Shown here: in pieces, positions 45,255 through 56,021 of the stretch | Numbering within the stretch: the first letter of the stretch is position 1 | How the letters are laid out: each line of letters starts with the position of its first letter | Origin: Warburgia ugandensis | Taxonomy: Eukaryota > Streptophyta > Magnoliopsida > Canellales > Canellaceae | DNA: 64,000 nucleotides | Direction of reading: 5' to 3' | Assembly: GCA_035236585.1 (NCBI GenBank) | Contig: CP141136.1 | Location: 25,831,426-25,895,425, forward strand | Made by a program: the position numbers and the translations under genes | Notes under the pieces: generated by a model | Seen by the model: the letters and a program-made list of their open reading frames with translations, nothing else | Databases searched by the model: none | Told to the model about the DNA's origin: nothing

Positions 45255-47873
45255 ACTACTGTCACGACCCGAGTTTTTATATGATGCAATTTTGATAAAA
45301 AGGCGAGATCTCTTGTTTTATAAGTATGAGATGCATGAAAATCTTTTTCTTTTGGAAAACAATCTTTCATAAAAACCCCGAGTGTCAAAACACATTCTCA
45401 ATTTATTTAGCCATGGCAAAGTTTAAATCAATATTATTCCCAAGAAAGTGTTAGTCACAAATTTGACTATTAGAGAGTAACTACAATCAAGTAACATTGA
45501 AAGATAAGGTAGGGGTTTACTTACTTGTACTTAGTCTGGGTGTCTTCCTAGCACAAGCGTTCCTTGCCTTTAAGTATTTACTTAGTGTCTACAAATTGTT
45601 GAGGATTGGGTGAGTATATACTATACTCAATAGGAGCCTATTACTACTAGTTTTATAATGCATGAGATGTTTTAAAATCATATACTCATTCAAAATATGT
45701 GTATGTTTGAATAGTCAAGTGCAACATCGATATTAAAATCTATTGTTAAACTGAAATACTAACGACTTAAAGGATCATATAATATCCAAAAAAAAATCGA
45801 AAGTATCATATACATATATATCATATTATGATATGCATCAGATGCTTCATGGAATCCAACTCATGGATCTCTAGTATGGTATGGTCGATCAACCTCAAAT
45901 CATGCCATATGCAATGCACATAAATCATCAAACCATAGGGTCCCACTATGCCCACGACCTCACCGCCGTGTGGTCTCTGGGTACCTAGGGACACAGGATC
46001 ATATACCTCCACGGGGCATATGGCACTTCGACCCAGTGCCGTGACACCAGTGGTAGCCCCCTGTACCACATGCAATCAAAGTGGGGACATGCCCTTTTTG
46101 GGCATGGTACCCATCCACCTAATAGTGGTAGAGGCTGGGTGGCCAACCCACACCCCTCAGCATAGCACCGACAAGCTTACTAGCCCAAATCATGTACGAT
46201 CAAATAAGCCAAAAACCTCTGTTCAAAACTGGTCCTCTTTGGGTCCCTCACAACTGCCTGGCCCTCGGCACTCCAGCGTCTTTTGGCAACCCTTAAGGAC
46301 ATGCAATCTTTGCAAGTACTTAAATCATGCAATGTATGCACTTGTTTGCAAAACATATATATGCATAATGCATATGCAATCATTTACAAAACATGTCTAT
46401 GTACAAAACATTTATCACATGCATGCTGAATTAAGTCATGCTAAATAAGTCATATACTTAAAACATATGTTCTCAAAATAATAATAGATCTTTTAAAAGA
46501 ATCTAATAGTGATAGAGCACCTACCTGGCTAGGTCACGCTAACCCTTTTTGTCCTCGGACACTCCTAATCATGGTTCGGGGAATCAAGGTTAGTTTGGCC
46601 TATCTTTTATAGGTTTTAGAGTAATTGGTCTTATTACTTAGGCATTAGGGGTCCATCCCTATGCCTATGGGCGACCTAAGGTCCTAATTGGGTCTTGGTA
46701 TCCTTAGTTTTCCAAAGTTCTAGTGGCCACGCGCCACCATCCTATTCTAAGGATCATGACCACCTTTGATTGGGCCTTGATCAGGGATTTTATAGTTTGG
46801 ATGTGTCTGCGTCATCGATACGGACACAACGCCTTTTGCGGAGCCTCAATCGGAGCTCGAGATCTCAAGTTATAAGCGTTTTAGTGTCGTATGTACATAG
46901 AGTCTTAAGAATGAAAAAAAACGGAATGCTAGGGCGCTGCGCGACTGCATCGTGCGCCCTGGCTTCCTTAAGGAACGAAAAAACCAGCAGCGCTAGCACA
47001 CTGCTCGTCTGCAGCGGGCGCCTCAGCGGGCGCATCTGCAGACTCGCCGGGTTTTCCCGCCGCTCCTCTCTTTTGCGGGCGCGTCCCTGGATGCGCCCGT
47101 TTGGTTTTTCAAACGGAAGTCGACGTGGGACGTTTCGATTGGAACGTCCCACTCGTTGGGGAACCGGGGCGTCCTTAGGACACCCCTGTCGAACCAGTGC
47201 GACCCAGGGAACGTCCCTGGGTCCTTGGTGAGTCTCTAGGGCTCTATTTTGCATGGTTTTTCATGCAAAAACCTAGGGAAATTGAACTTGGAACTATGGG
47301 GGAGATAGGTTTTGAGTGATCTCGGACATACCTGGCTCGTTGCTGGGTTTTTCTCCTTGTTTTCCCCTCTAGGTTACTACTCCATGACGGATTTTCTCCA
47401 ACGTTTTGGGCTGCCATTAGAGGCACCCAAGAGCTCTATTTATAGAGCTAAGAGAGGGTTCTGGAAGGGGCTCTCACCGCCTTTGAATGGCGGTGGAGAA
47501 ACCTCCAGAATGGCGGTGATTTCTCCTCCAATCACCGCCGTTCTAGAACCCTCTAGAGGTTGAAGATGAAGGGGTGCCCGTATCAAAACGGGCCCCTGTG
47601 TTTTGCAAGTTAAACCCTTTTTGTACAATTTACAGTTTTGCCCCTGAACTTCAAAGGCCCATCTTGCTCATTTTCACTCCATTTTGGGTGATTTTGGTCT
47701 CGTTGGATTCTTTTTTCTGAGATGCATCTAATGGAACCATTTTTAGGACCAAATTCCTTGGTTCAGTCAAGGTGAATAGTGAAGTGACTAAAATGCCCTT
47801 ATCTTTAAAAACTGATCTTTTCATTGCTAAACTTGGAATTTCAATATTGCAAAATTGGAGTCATTACAACTAC
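45255..47873 (-). mobile_element. Nested solo LTR, opposite orientation
   Basis: The element spans 45,260-47,868 between perfect ACTAC duplications (45,255-45,259 and 47,869-47,873). On the plus strand it starts TGTCACGACCCGAG and ends AGTCATTACA. Read on the minus strand its right end, AACTCGGGTCGTGACA, matches the right end of the outer element (AACTCGGGTCGTCACA), so the two belong to related families in inverse orientation. A TATA box (TATAAATA) lies on the minus strand at 47,437-47,444. The GC-rich stretch 46,770-47,260 gives spurious open frames. No protein-coding domain. Confidence 0.8.
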
Positions 47874-48482
47874 ATAAATAACGTATGTACCCTATGTGGA
47901 GATATCTTATGAATGGATAACTATGATGAAATAAGGACTGAGGTATATACTCTTATGTTGATGAAGTAATGTGTTTTTGTATTCCCCTACCAAGCATAGC
48001 TTGCTGAGGTATTGTACATGTTTCCATGTTTACAATACCTCAGATACAGAGAAGGAGGGTCAGAAGCTCAAGAATATAGAAGACTTAAGAAGATGTGGAT
48101 GAATAATTAAACAAGATACCTCCTCTTGAAGACATGTATTTTATTTGAGGGAATTGTATTGTATTGAGGGTTTTAATGTATGGTGATGTTTGTAAATTTT
48201 GGATTATGTAATTTAGACAGGTATTGTACTGATACCGTGTTGTACTGTGAACCACTGGATGAATCCTGGAAGTTTAATAAAATCATATTCCTTCAATGGA
48301 ATTTTATTTTGTACACAAATTGTACTTATGTTATGTATGAAGTGGTGACTTGGGTTTTCAAAACAAGTTTAAAACGAAAAGAATTGCTGCTGCTTTGTTT
48401 TACGAAATTTTTTTACTAAGGGGACGCCCTTGCCTTTGAAAAATATATTATAAAATGTGTTTAAAAAACTCGGGTCGTCACA

Positions 48483-49223
48483 TGCTCAACGCCCTCTGCA
48501 TTCTTGTCTTCTTCTGCTTCTGGAAGGTCATCTTGCATGTTGTCATTGGCAAACTATACTGGTGCAGGATCTGGAACAATATCTAGAGCACTGGTACTTT
48601 CTTCATTGGACTTTGTGGGTTTTTCAAAGTCCACGTACAATTAGTTCTCGTGGAATACAACATCTCTACTTCTGATAACCTTCTTAGCCTTGGATCCTAT
48701 AGCCTGAATCCAAATTTGTCGTCTCCATAGCTGATGAAGATACACTGTGTTGACTTGAGGTCGAACTTTTGTCTTAACTCCTTGTGTATATACACAAAAG
48801 CTTTGCATATGAACATTGTCAAGTGTTTGTAGGAAACTTTCTTACCAACCACACCTCCTCCGGAACTTCAAACTTCAATGGTGTTGATGGTGATCTGTTT
48901 CCTCCTAATGACTCCTCTTCTATGGAACCACATACATCAAAGTACACAAAGTTCAAGACTTCTTTCCTTTTATTACTGGGAGAAGAGTATACAACTTTAT
49001 GTTGCCTGCCAAACAAACAATAATTGCAAGGATTGAGAGTTACACCTTTGGCTATTTTGACGAACTGCTTCTTAGTGAGTGTGAATAGCCCTTTCTCTCC
49101 CATGTGTCCAAGTCTTTTATGCCAAAGATTTGGCAATGCTTTATCCTCCATTGCATTGAGACTATCTTTGCATATCTTCGTGTGAGTCTTGTATAAGGTA
49201 TTGCATATATGCCCTCTTGCCAC
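48483..49223 (-). pseudogene. Copia integrase remnant, unit 2, core deleted
   Basis: The zinc-finger part is intact (LWHKRLGHMGEKGLFTLTKK, LNPCNYCLFGRQHK). After YFDVCGSIEEESLGGN the frame continues straight into STPLKFEVPEEVW, which normally lies in the C-terminal part. An in-frame deletion has removed the region with the second Asp and the Glu of the DDE triad. Confidence 0.85.
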
Positions 49224-49247
49224 GATTATCGCACCTTTCGTTAGTTT

Positions 49248-49619
49248 CTAAGTGCTATTGCCGAAATAGTTTGTGTAGCCTTGTCTATCAAGTGTTGGGG
49301 CTGAAATCAGGTTCAGCCTCAGTTCCTGTATGTGCCGCACTTCCTTTAGCATCATTGTGCAGCCAAGGTTTGTCTTGATCTGCACATCTCCAATCCCAAT
49401 TGTTTGAGACGAGCTCTTGTTTTCCATCTTTACGGTGTCAAAGTTTCCTTCCCTATAAGTGATGAAAATTTCTTTATGTGGTGTGGCGTGATAGGAGGTA
49501 GCTGTATTTACCATGCACTCAACTTCACTGTTGGCCAAGTGCATACATGCTTCTTCTTTAACTGTCAGTATTGATATGTCCTGTGCAATGGAGACATTTG
49601 TTTTCACCATTACCTTCAT
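49248..49619 (-). pseudogene. Copia aspartic protease, unit 2
   Basis: A 123-codon open stretch with MVNTATSYHATP, TIGIGDVQIKTNLGCTMMLK and VRHIQELRLNLIS. The catalytic Asp of the DTA motif is Asn here, so the enzyme would be dead. Confidence 0.85.
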
Positions 49620-49654
49620 TTGTTTTGTTTTATCCCATTTCTTTATTTACTTTT

Positions 49655-50395
49655 CGACAATCATTCTTCATATGTCCTGGAATGCCACATTAGAAGCACT
49701 TGTATTCCCCCTATTTCTACTTTTGCTTCTTCCTCGAGCTCGACCTCGACCTCTACTACTGCTACTTTCTTTGTTTTCTATAACCAGGGCATGTACTTGG
49801 TATATTTTGAATTCTTTTCTCCTAGCCTCCTCATTGAATAGGGCTCCTTGACCATCGTCATGTTCAGTTTGCCTTCTGAAGTTGAGTTGCTGAGGGAGAT
49901 TGCCAGGGTCTCCCAACTTTTAGGTAACGAACTTAGCAGTAACAAGGCCCACCTACCATCCCCTAGTGGAAACTATGCTAATATAAGCTGGTTCACTAGG
50001 TTCTAAAATTCACTAGTGTTCTCAGCTATTGACGTTCCACTTTTCAACTTCAAATTCACTAGCCTTTTCATCAACAAGGCTTTGTTGCGTACAGTCTTTG
50101 CCTGATACATGTTCTCTAGCTTTTTCGAAATAACATAAGTATTTTCTTCTTGGGCTACATGATGGAAGGCACTGTGGTCAATCCATTGTTTGATTTGACC
50201 TATAGTTTTCAGGTTCATTTTAGTCCAATGCTTTTCTAAAATACCCTCAGGTCTTTTATCCTCATCATCTAACGGGTCATGAAGATCGTTATAGTGTAAA
50301 AGATCCTTTATTCTAGGTCTCCACAAGGTGTAATTGGTGGCATTGAGTTTTACCATTGCCTCAGTCACGACCTTTGCTGAACCAGATTCCTCCAT
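49655..50395 (-). pseudogene. Copia gag, unit 2
   Basis: KLNATNYTLWRPRIKDLLHY, GQIKQWIDHSAFHHVAQEEN and MYQAKTVRNKALLMKRLV are followed by a degenerate zinc knuckle (CF, stop, CGIPGHMKNDC) near 49,660-49,700. Confidence 0.88.
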
Positions 50396-51479
50396 GGAGT
50401 TATGGAGTTTATTTCTAACTTATCTAAGTCTAACCATGAGAAATGAAGTGCACGATTGAGTCTAGAATGGTCAAAAAAAACTTGGGAGTGGTCAAGGGAT
50501 GCTTAAGAAATGTTTATGTATAGGGGTTATAATTGTCATTTTTAGTGGGAGAACTATTCAAGGGCAAAACTGTAAAAAGTTTAAGTATTGTTTGGGGAAT
50601 ACTATTTAATGATACTATTCAAGGGGATTGTTCAACCTAGTACTGTTCACGAGTCAACTCAGTCTTTGTGGCTGCAGCTTCTCTTCTCCAAATTTGTCGT
50701 GCTGCTGTTTCTCCTAGTGCAGCTTTAACAAATCAACTCTGGCAACAACTTCCAGTGGCAACTTCACCAACTCAGTTCCGGCAACAACTTCTAGTGGTAG
50801 CTTCACCAAATCAATTCCAGCAACAGTTTTCGGTGGAAAAGTCACCAGATCAGCCCCCGCGTCACCAAATCTCTCTAGTTTTCAGCAACAGTTTTTGGTG
50901 GAAAAGTCACCAGATTAGCTCTCATGTCACCAAATCTCTCTAGTTTTCTCCTACGAATGCAACTTGCCACCATATGAGTTGATTATTATTTTTTTTTCCA
51001 TGGAGGGCTGGCGACTTCACTGCCACGACTCTAGATCTCCTTCTTCTCCCTCCTTTTTCTTTTTTTCTTTTCTTTCTTTGTTGTTGGCTTAGATCTCTAA
51101 AATGCGTTGCATCTTAGATCTGGGAATTCTCAAAGTTGTGATCTCACTGATATGGGATGTTCTCTGATATGAGTTGTCAGATCTAGAATATCTCCAATTA
51201 GGTACGTTCTTTAGTTTAGACATACTTTGCTTTGAGATGTCATCAGATTTGGGCTTTATGATTTGGATGTTCTCGGATCTGGAGTGTGCTCTAATGCTCT
51301 GATATGGAATTGGGCTTTTCAGACTTAGATATGGTTTTTCCAATTTGGACGGGGCCGCTCCTCGACCTAGGTTGGATTGGACTGGCCTCCTCAGCCAACG
51401 CTGGAACTGCACTAGGCAGGGCCATTTTTCTTGGCCTAGGCTAGGTCTAGATTAGGTTGGGCCAGTCGGATCTAGCCCA
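50396..51479 (-). other. Copia untranslated leader, unit 2
   Basis: Between the gag start and the primer-binding site. Contains internal near-repeats of GCAACAACTTCTAGTGG-type and GGAAAAGTCACCAGAT words that give long spurious plus-strand frames here and in unit 1 (26,161-26,649). Confidence 0.7.
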
Positions 51480-51491
51480 ACTCTGATACCA
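51480..51491 (-). promoter_or_regulatory. Primer-binding site of the copia element
   Basis: TGGTATCAGAGT on the element strand, complementary to the 3' end of initiator tRNA-Met, two bases from the 5' LTR end. Confidence 0.9.
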
Positions 51492-51493
51492 CT

Positions 51494-52029
51494 TGTTGAA
51501 AAATGTGCAGGGCTCTAATATCACTATTGCGGAAGCTACTGTTGCAATCCAGATTTGACGATCTATATAGATCGAGCCACCATATTTGGGAATCTGAAAT
51601 CACACATGCATAAACACAGAGATCTACGTGGCTCGACTTGATTTGGCCTACGTCCATGGGAAAAGAGAGAAACACTCACTAGATTGAATATGAATACAAT
51701 AGAGGAGGAGGAGGATCACAACCAGATCTTCACTCGACTCTACTCTCTCTACACTCTTTTCTCTCTTCAGATCAACTAATCTGTTTCTTACACCCATACC
51801 AGCAGAGATCGGATCTTCCCTATTTATAGGGTGCAGATGATCCGATTGTCAAGATCTGCAGCGCAGTAGATCTTGACAAATCTCAGTTTTTGCTTGCTAA
51901 TTTTGACTGTTCAGTTGGTGCCAATTTTTTACTCTTCTTTCGGTGCTGAATTCCAATTTGTCTACACCGAATATTGACTTATGTTGCTGTGTTTTGAACT
52001 TTGCAAATGTCATGGGTATGGACCCATCA
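51494..52029 (-). repeat. 5' LTR of the unit 2 copia element, complete
   Basis: 536 bp from TGTTGAAAAATGTG to GTATGGACCCATCA on the plus strand. With the 3' LTR at 37,911 it could be used to estimate insertion age. Confidence 0.93.
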
Positions 52030-52130
52030 TTGTTCAGGTCTAGCTTTTGGTTAAGCTTTTCTGATTAGATTTTCTCTGTGAGTCCATTTCTATCTTGGAA
52101 GCATTACTCAGAAATAATTGCTTTGTTTTA

Positions 52131-52540
52131 CCATGCTGGAAGAAGCTTTCAATGTATGCTTGAGTAACAAATGTCATAATGGATTTAGGCAATCAAAATA
52201 ACAATATCTGGTTGTATCCCTTTTCCATCGGCAATCGTTTGTTGATTACATTTGTTTTGTCCTTTTTGCTTACTTTACTCCTTTGTTCTCATTATTTGAG
52301 CATGCTCGGTGTTCTCCAATCATAGAGTGTGATCTTGCCTATAGTATAACATTTTTTTCTCCTTAAATGAGCTATCAAAAATTGTAGAGAAGAAGAAAAA
52401 GTTGGTTGCCAAGTTCGAATTCAAACTCACAGAGACATCTCCTTTGGAGATATGCAACTGTCTACGAAGAATAATGGATTTGTGAAAGAAATTCTTGATA
52501 TTCAAAGACAAAGATTTGAAAGTGTTGTATTATCATATTA
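52131..52540 (+). other. Exon-like frames, unit 2, frameshifted
   Basis: Counterpart of the unrecognised frames in unit 1; an extra base around 52,377 (ATCAAAAATTG) breaks the second frame. Confidence 0.3.
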
Positions 52541-52762
52541 AGCACTAATCTTGCAGGGCTGGTCTTCACATATAACTATATCCTAATTTAAACAATTGTG
52601 TCTACTGCTTAGCACTCAACATTCCTCCGAGGTTTACCCTTTCCTTCTTTTAGCCATTAACAAAATACCTTGGTGATATGTACATCTTTACAGTTTCTTT
52701 GTGAGCAAGGAACTTAAAAAGAAATTTTATGAAACTTAACCATGTAAATCCAAGAATTCACA

Positions 52763-53035
52763 TCTTAGGATCATCCTACAGAGAAGATCAACGTCTGAGA
52801 CAGGACTAGAAGATGAATGGTTTGTAGTACCAAACATCTAGGTCTATATGTAACATGTAGATCCTTCATCTAGTGTTAGGATATTCCAACAGAGAATATC
52901 TACGTCTGAGATGGGGCCCAGAAGATGACCAAACATGTCGGTCAAATATGACAATGGATCTTTCCATCTAGTGTTAGGATAATCCAATGGAGAAGATCTA
53001 GCGGCAAGATGGGACCCAGAAGATGAACGGATTCA
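52763..53035. repeat. About 110-bp subrepeats, unit 2 right, full
   Basis: Three blocks (GGATCATCC, GGATATTCCAAC, GGATAATCCAATGG), ending GAAGATGAACGGATTC. Shows what unit 1 lost. Confidence 0.7.
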
Positions 53036-53529
53036 TGTAGAAAACGTTTGGGTCCACTTATAGTAGAAACCAAACAAGGTATGAATTTCTACTAGAAGGC
53101 TAAAAAAGGCCGATTGCATTTCATGGCTTCCTTTCTTAGATAAAAAAAAAAAAACTTATCAAAAGTGCTTTGATGTGGCTCACTTCATTCATCCAATTCT
53201 CTACTCTATTTTTAACCACTATATGGTGTTTCTATGCTGGAACTTTTTTAATGGACAGTCTAGACTGCTGCATAATTGTTCCATTTTGTATGCGTGCTAT
53301 TTATGGGGTAGTTGCACTTAATCTTTGCATGGTCAGGGCTAGAGCAAGTCAAGGCAGTATTTTTCCTTCTTCTATCATTACGAAAAGTATGCTCTTTGCT
53401 ATTTTTATAGAGTTGTAAAGGGAAGTGGTTGAGGTCTTCCGTGGTGTTGAAGATGCTTTTGTTGATTCAAATTGGGGTGGGACTCAATGCCAATCCTTGG
53501 TGCAATCTCATAGTGATAGGTAAATCACC

Positions 53530-54530
53530 AGTCTCTCCACTAGTGCTCCTAACATTTGTAACCTCTCCCTCATACATATCCTTAACTACATCTATATACC
53601 ATCGTGAAAGTTGTCGTCATGTCACCATGAGGTCACGGGCTCAAGGCGTGGAATCAGCCTCCTGCAAAATGCAAGGTAAGGCTGCCTACTATAGGCCCCT
53701 GTGGTCCGCCCCTTCCTTGGACCCTGCATAGGCGGGACCTTCGTGCACCAGGGCTGTCCCCTTTTATACCATCGTGAAATTCCTTTCTCACCCAACACCA
53801 ACCATATTAACTCTGTAAGTACCCTATTATAAGCTTTTTGTAAGTTAATAAAGACGATGTGGAGGTCCTTCCTCCTCTCGCTATACTTCTTTATTAATTG
53901 TCTAAGTGAAAAAAAAGTTTCCATAGTAGACTTTTCTAGCGTGAAACCAAATTAGTTTTTTGATACACTTGTCTCATGTCATAGCTTCTTCTCAATCACT
54001 CTTTTCCAAAGTTTCATGGTGTGACTCATAAGTTTGATCCTACAATAATTAGTAAAACATTGTATATCTACTTTATTCTTATAAATTGATATAATAGAAC
54101 TTTTCCTCTATTCATCTACATTTTCTTTGATTCCACAATCTTGTTAAACAACTTTGTCAGCCAAACTACTCCAGTATTTCCCATATACTCCCCAAACTCT
54201 ATTGGTATACCAACATGCCCTAGAGCTTTTCTTGATTTCATCTTTTTCAATGTCTCATTCACTTCAGGTATCTTGATCATGTGCTTGTACCTATATTCCA
54301 ATGTTATCTAGGTTTACTATTCTTTCAATCTATTCAATCTCAGGACATTTTTCATTTAGTAATTTTTGAAAGTAACTTTCTCACCTTTGATTGATCTTGT
54401 CATCTTTGACTATTACCTTTTGGTCGTCACTTCTAATGCATTTAACATGGTCTAAATTCTTACTATTCTGTTCTCTTATTTTTGCAACACACATGGTAAT
54501 GATCAGTTGAAAGTATAATGAAACTGTTTC
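53530..54530 (-). pseudogene. LINE reverse-transcriptase fragment, unit 2, split by a SINE
   Basis: Includes METFFSLRQLIKKYSERRKD and LHIVFINLQKAYNRV, where the usual FIDLEKAYDRV has lost its catalytic Asp, then IPEVNETLKKMKSRKALGHV toward the N-terminal side. The SINE divides the palm segment. Confidence 0.8.
53610..53764 (+). mobile_element. Au-like SINE, 5'-truncated, present only in unit 2
   Basis: GTTGTCGTCATGTCACCATG, GAGGTCACGGGCTCAAGGCG, CAGCCTCCTGCAAAATGC, CATAGGCGGGACCTTCGTGC, then CCCCTTT. A perfect 15-bp target duplication TATACCATCGTGAAA flanks it (53,595-53,609 and 53,765-53,779). Unit 1 has the single unfilled site TATACCATCATGAAA near 28,837. Confidence 0.96.
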
Positions 54531-56021
54531 AAACTAGAAATGCACGTGGTTATTTGAAATGGTTTCCACTGACATAGCGAGATCAATTTAAGCTTAAATT
54601 TGGTTTTGCTCTAATTAACTTTGTAGTACGACCAAGAGTTTTGTCCTACATATGAAGAGGAAACTAAACTATAACACCCTCAGAAACCACCTTTGCCATC
54701 CCTCTTGCCTACTGCTTTTGCTGCAGTGTGTTGAGTCTGCATGTGGAGAGAGCATGCAGGCTTAAGGTTCAATCAGGACTGCAGTGCTTGCTGGAGACTC
54801 CGAGCTACAAACTCAAAACATAGGACGGAAGATGGTTACTCGGCTGCAAGAGTAATGGAAGAGGAACTCTAAAAACATTGCGGCAAGACCAATCTAGAGA
54901 CTAAAGATTGTCCACCTCTTCGTTCAAAACACCAATCAAAGGGCGCACAGAACAAAGGAATAAATCAGGACGAGGAAACAGGAAGAACAAAGATTTGACT
55001 GTGATTCTTTGCTGCACTTCTTTTCTCATCTTGTTTGGTAGTCATCAGTACTTGTTGTTGGTTCATACAACATTCAGTTTTATCATTCGTTCCTGTTCCT
55101 TGACAGTTTGGAATCACTCTGAAGTTAACTTTGATCTCTCCTATTTTACATTCATAACCTACAATAGATCAATCCCCACTTTCGAGAGACTGAATTAGCT
55201 ATTAAGGCAATAGATCGCTCACCACATCAATGCGAATTGAATATACTCCACCGATAGTATATTTTAACTTGATATTAGATTCTGCAATTTCGCTGTTTAT
55301 CAGCCCATAAATTATGCACTTCGATTGATCATAATAACTATATTTAAAGAGATCACAATTTAATCATTGTAAATTAATCGAGGATCAGGGATTGACAAAT
55401 CTGATTCTGGTTGAAGGATAGTGGCAATGGTCAATAATTTTAACTCATTAAGAAGGTGAGGTTTAAAGATCTATCATCTAGGCCTTGGCGATGCTTGGCA
55501 TGTTTGAGCTTTGTAACTTTACTATCTGCAGTCAAAGCTTTAATTTGAACAGTTTATAAGAATATGCATGTGAGTTAAATTGAGATTGGAATTTCAGACT
55601 TGGATGCTCCTTGTTTTTGTTTTCTTCAGGTTATAAGGTCCACTATAGCAGTGGGAAAGGACATCTCTAAAAGCTAAGTTACATGGCATTATCCTTTCAC
55701 TCGAGTCTAGTCATGCGCAGTAGTGTATTTGGGAAGAAAACCTTACTGCATCATAGTAATTGACGGTGCTCTAAATGAAAAGAAAATAAATAAATAAAGG
55801 TGCTTTTGTTTCACAGACTAAATTCTTCGAAGTGTTGTATTTTCCTGATGAAGGATCAATTTTCTGATCATTATATAAAGTGTAGAAATGGGGAAGGCTG
55901 TAGATAAACATTCTCTAATATCGGTGCATTATTTGCATAGCATCTCCACTTAATTACTGAACATCATATTCACATACCTAAACAGTAAAAAGGAAAAGGT
56001 CAAATCACTCTTTCCACAGGA
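54531..56021. other. Flank downstream of the unit 2 F-box gene
   Basis: Collinear with 29,604-31,105, apart from small indels such as a lost AGCAGTGC near 54,880. No gene recognised. Confidence 0.45.

Larger units (their letters stand above)
40157..48487 (+). mobile_element. Giant LTR-type insertion (solo LTR or non-autonomous element)
   Basis: The element spans 40,162-48,482. It starts TGTAACACCC and ends GGGTCGTCACA (TG..CA), flanked by TGCTT (40,157-40,161) and TGCTC (48,483-48,487), a 5-bp target duplication with one mismatch. The uninterrupted site is in unit 1 near 23,670. Without the nested 2.6-kb element it is about 5.7 kb. I see no gag or pol motifs and no second internal LTR start. 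TATAAATA at 40,743-40,750 would be its promoter. The end sequence is typical of plant gypsy LTRs. Solo LTR is my preferred reading; a large retrotransposon derivative is possible. Confidence 0.75.
37911..52029 (-). mobile_element. Ty1/copia retrotransposon, unit 2 copy, split by the LTR insertion
   Basis: Same TTGTT target duplication as unit 1 (37,906-37,910 and 52,030-52,034). Net length without the insertion is about 5.8 kb. The inserted 8.3 kb lies in the linker between integrase and reverse transcriptase. This copy keeps the primer-binding site and the complete 5' LTR that unit 1 lost. Confidence 0.93.

Noticed and set aside
45948-46448. 166-codon plus-strand open frame
   Set aside because: Lies wholly inside the nested LTR, has no known motif, and an overlapping frame exists on the other strand; LTR sequence by position.
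46770-47254. Two overlapping frames of 153 and 129 codons on opposite strands
   Set aside because: Caused by a GC-rich, stop-poor part of the nested LTR upstream of its TATA box relative to the element strand; no protein family resemblance.
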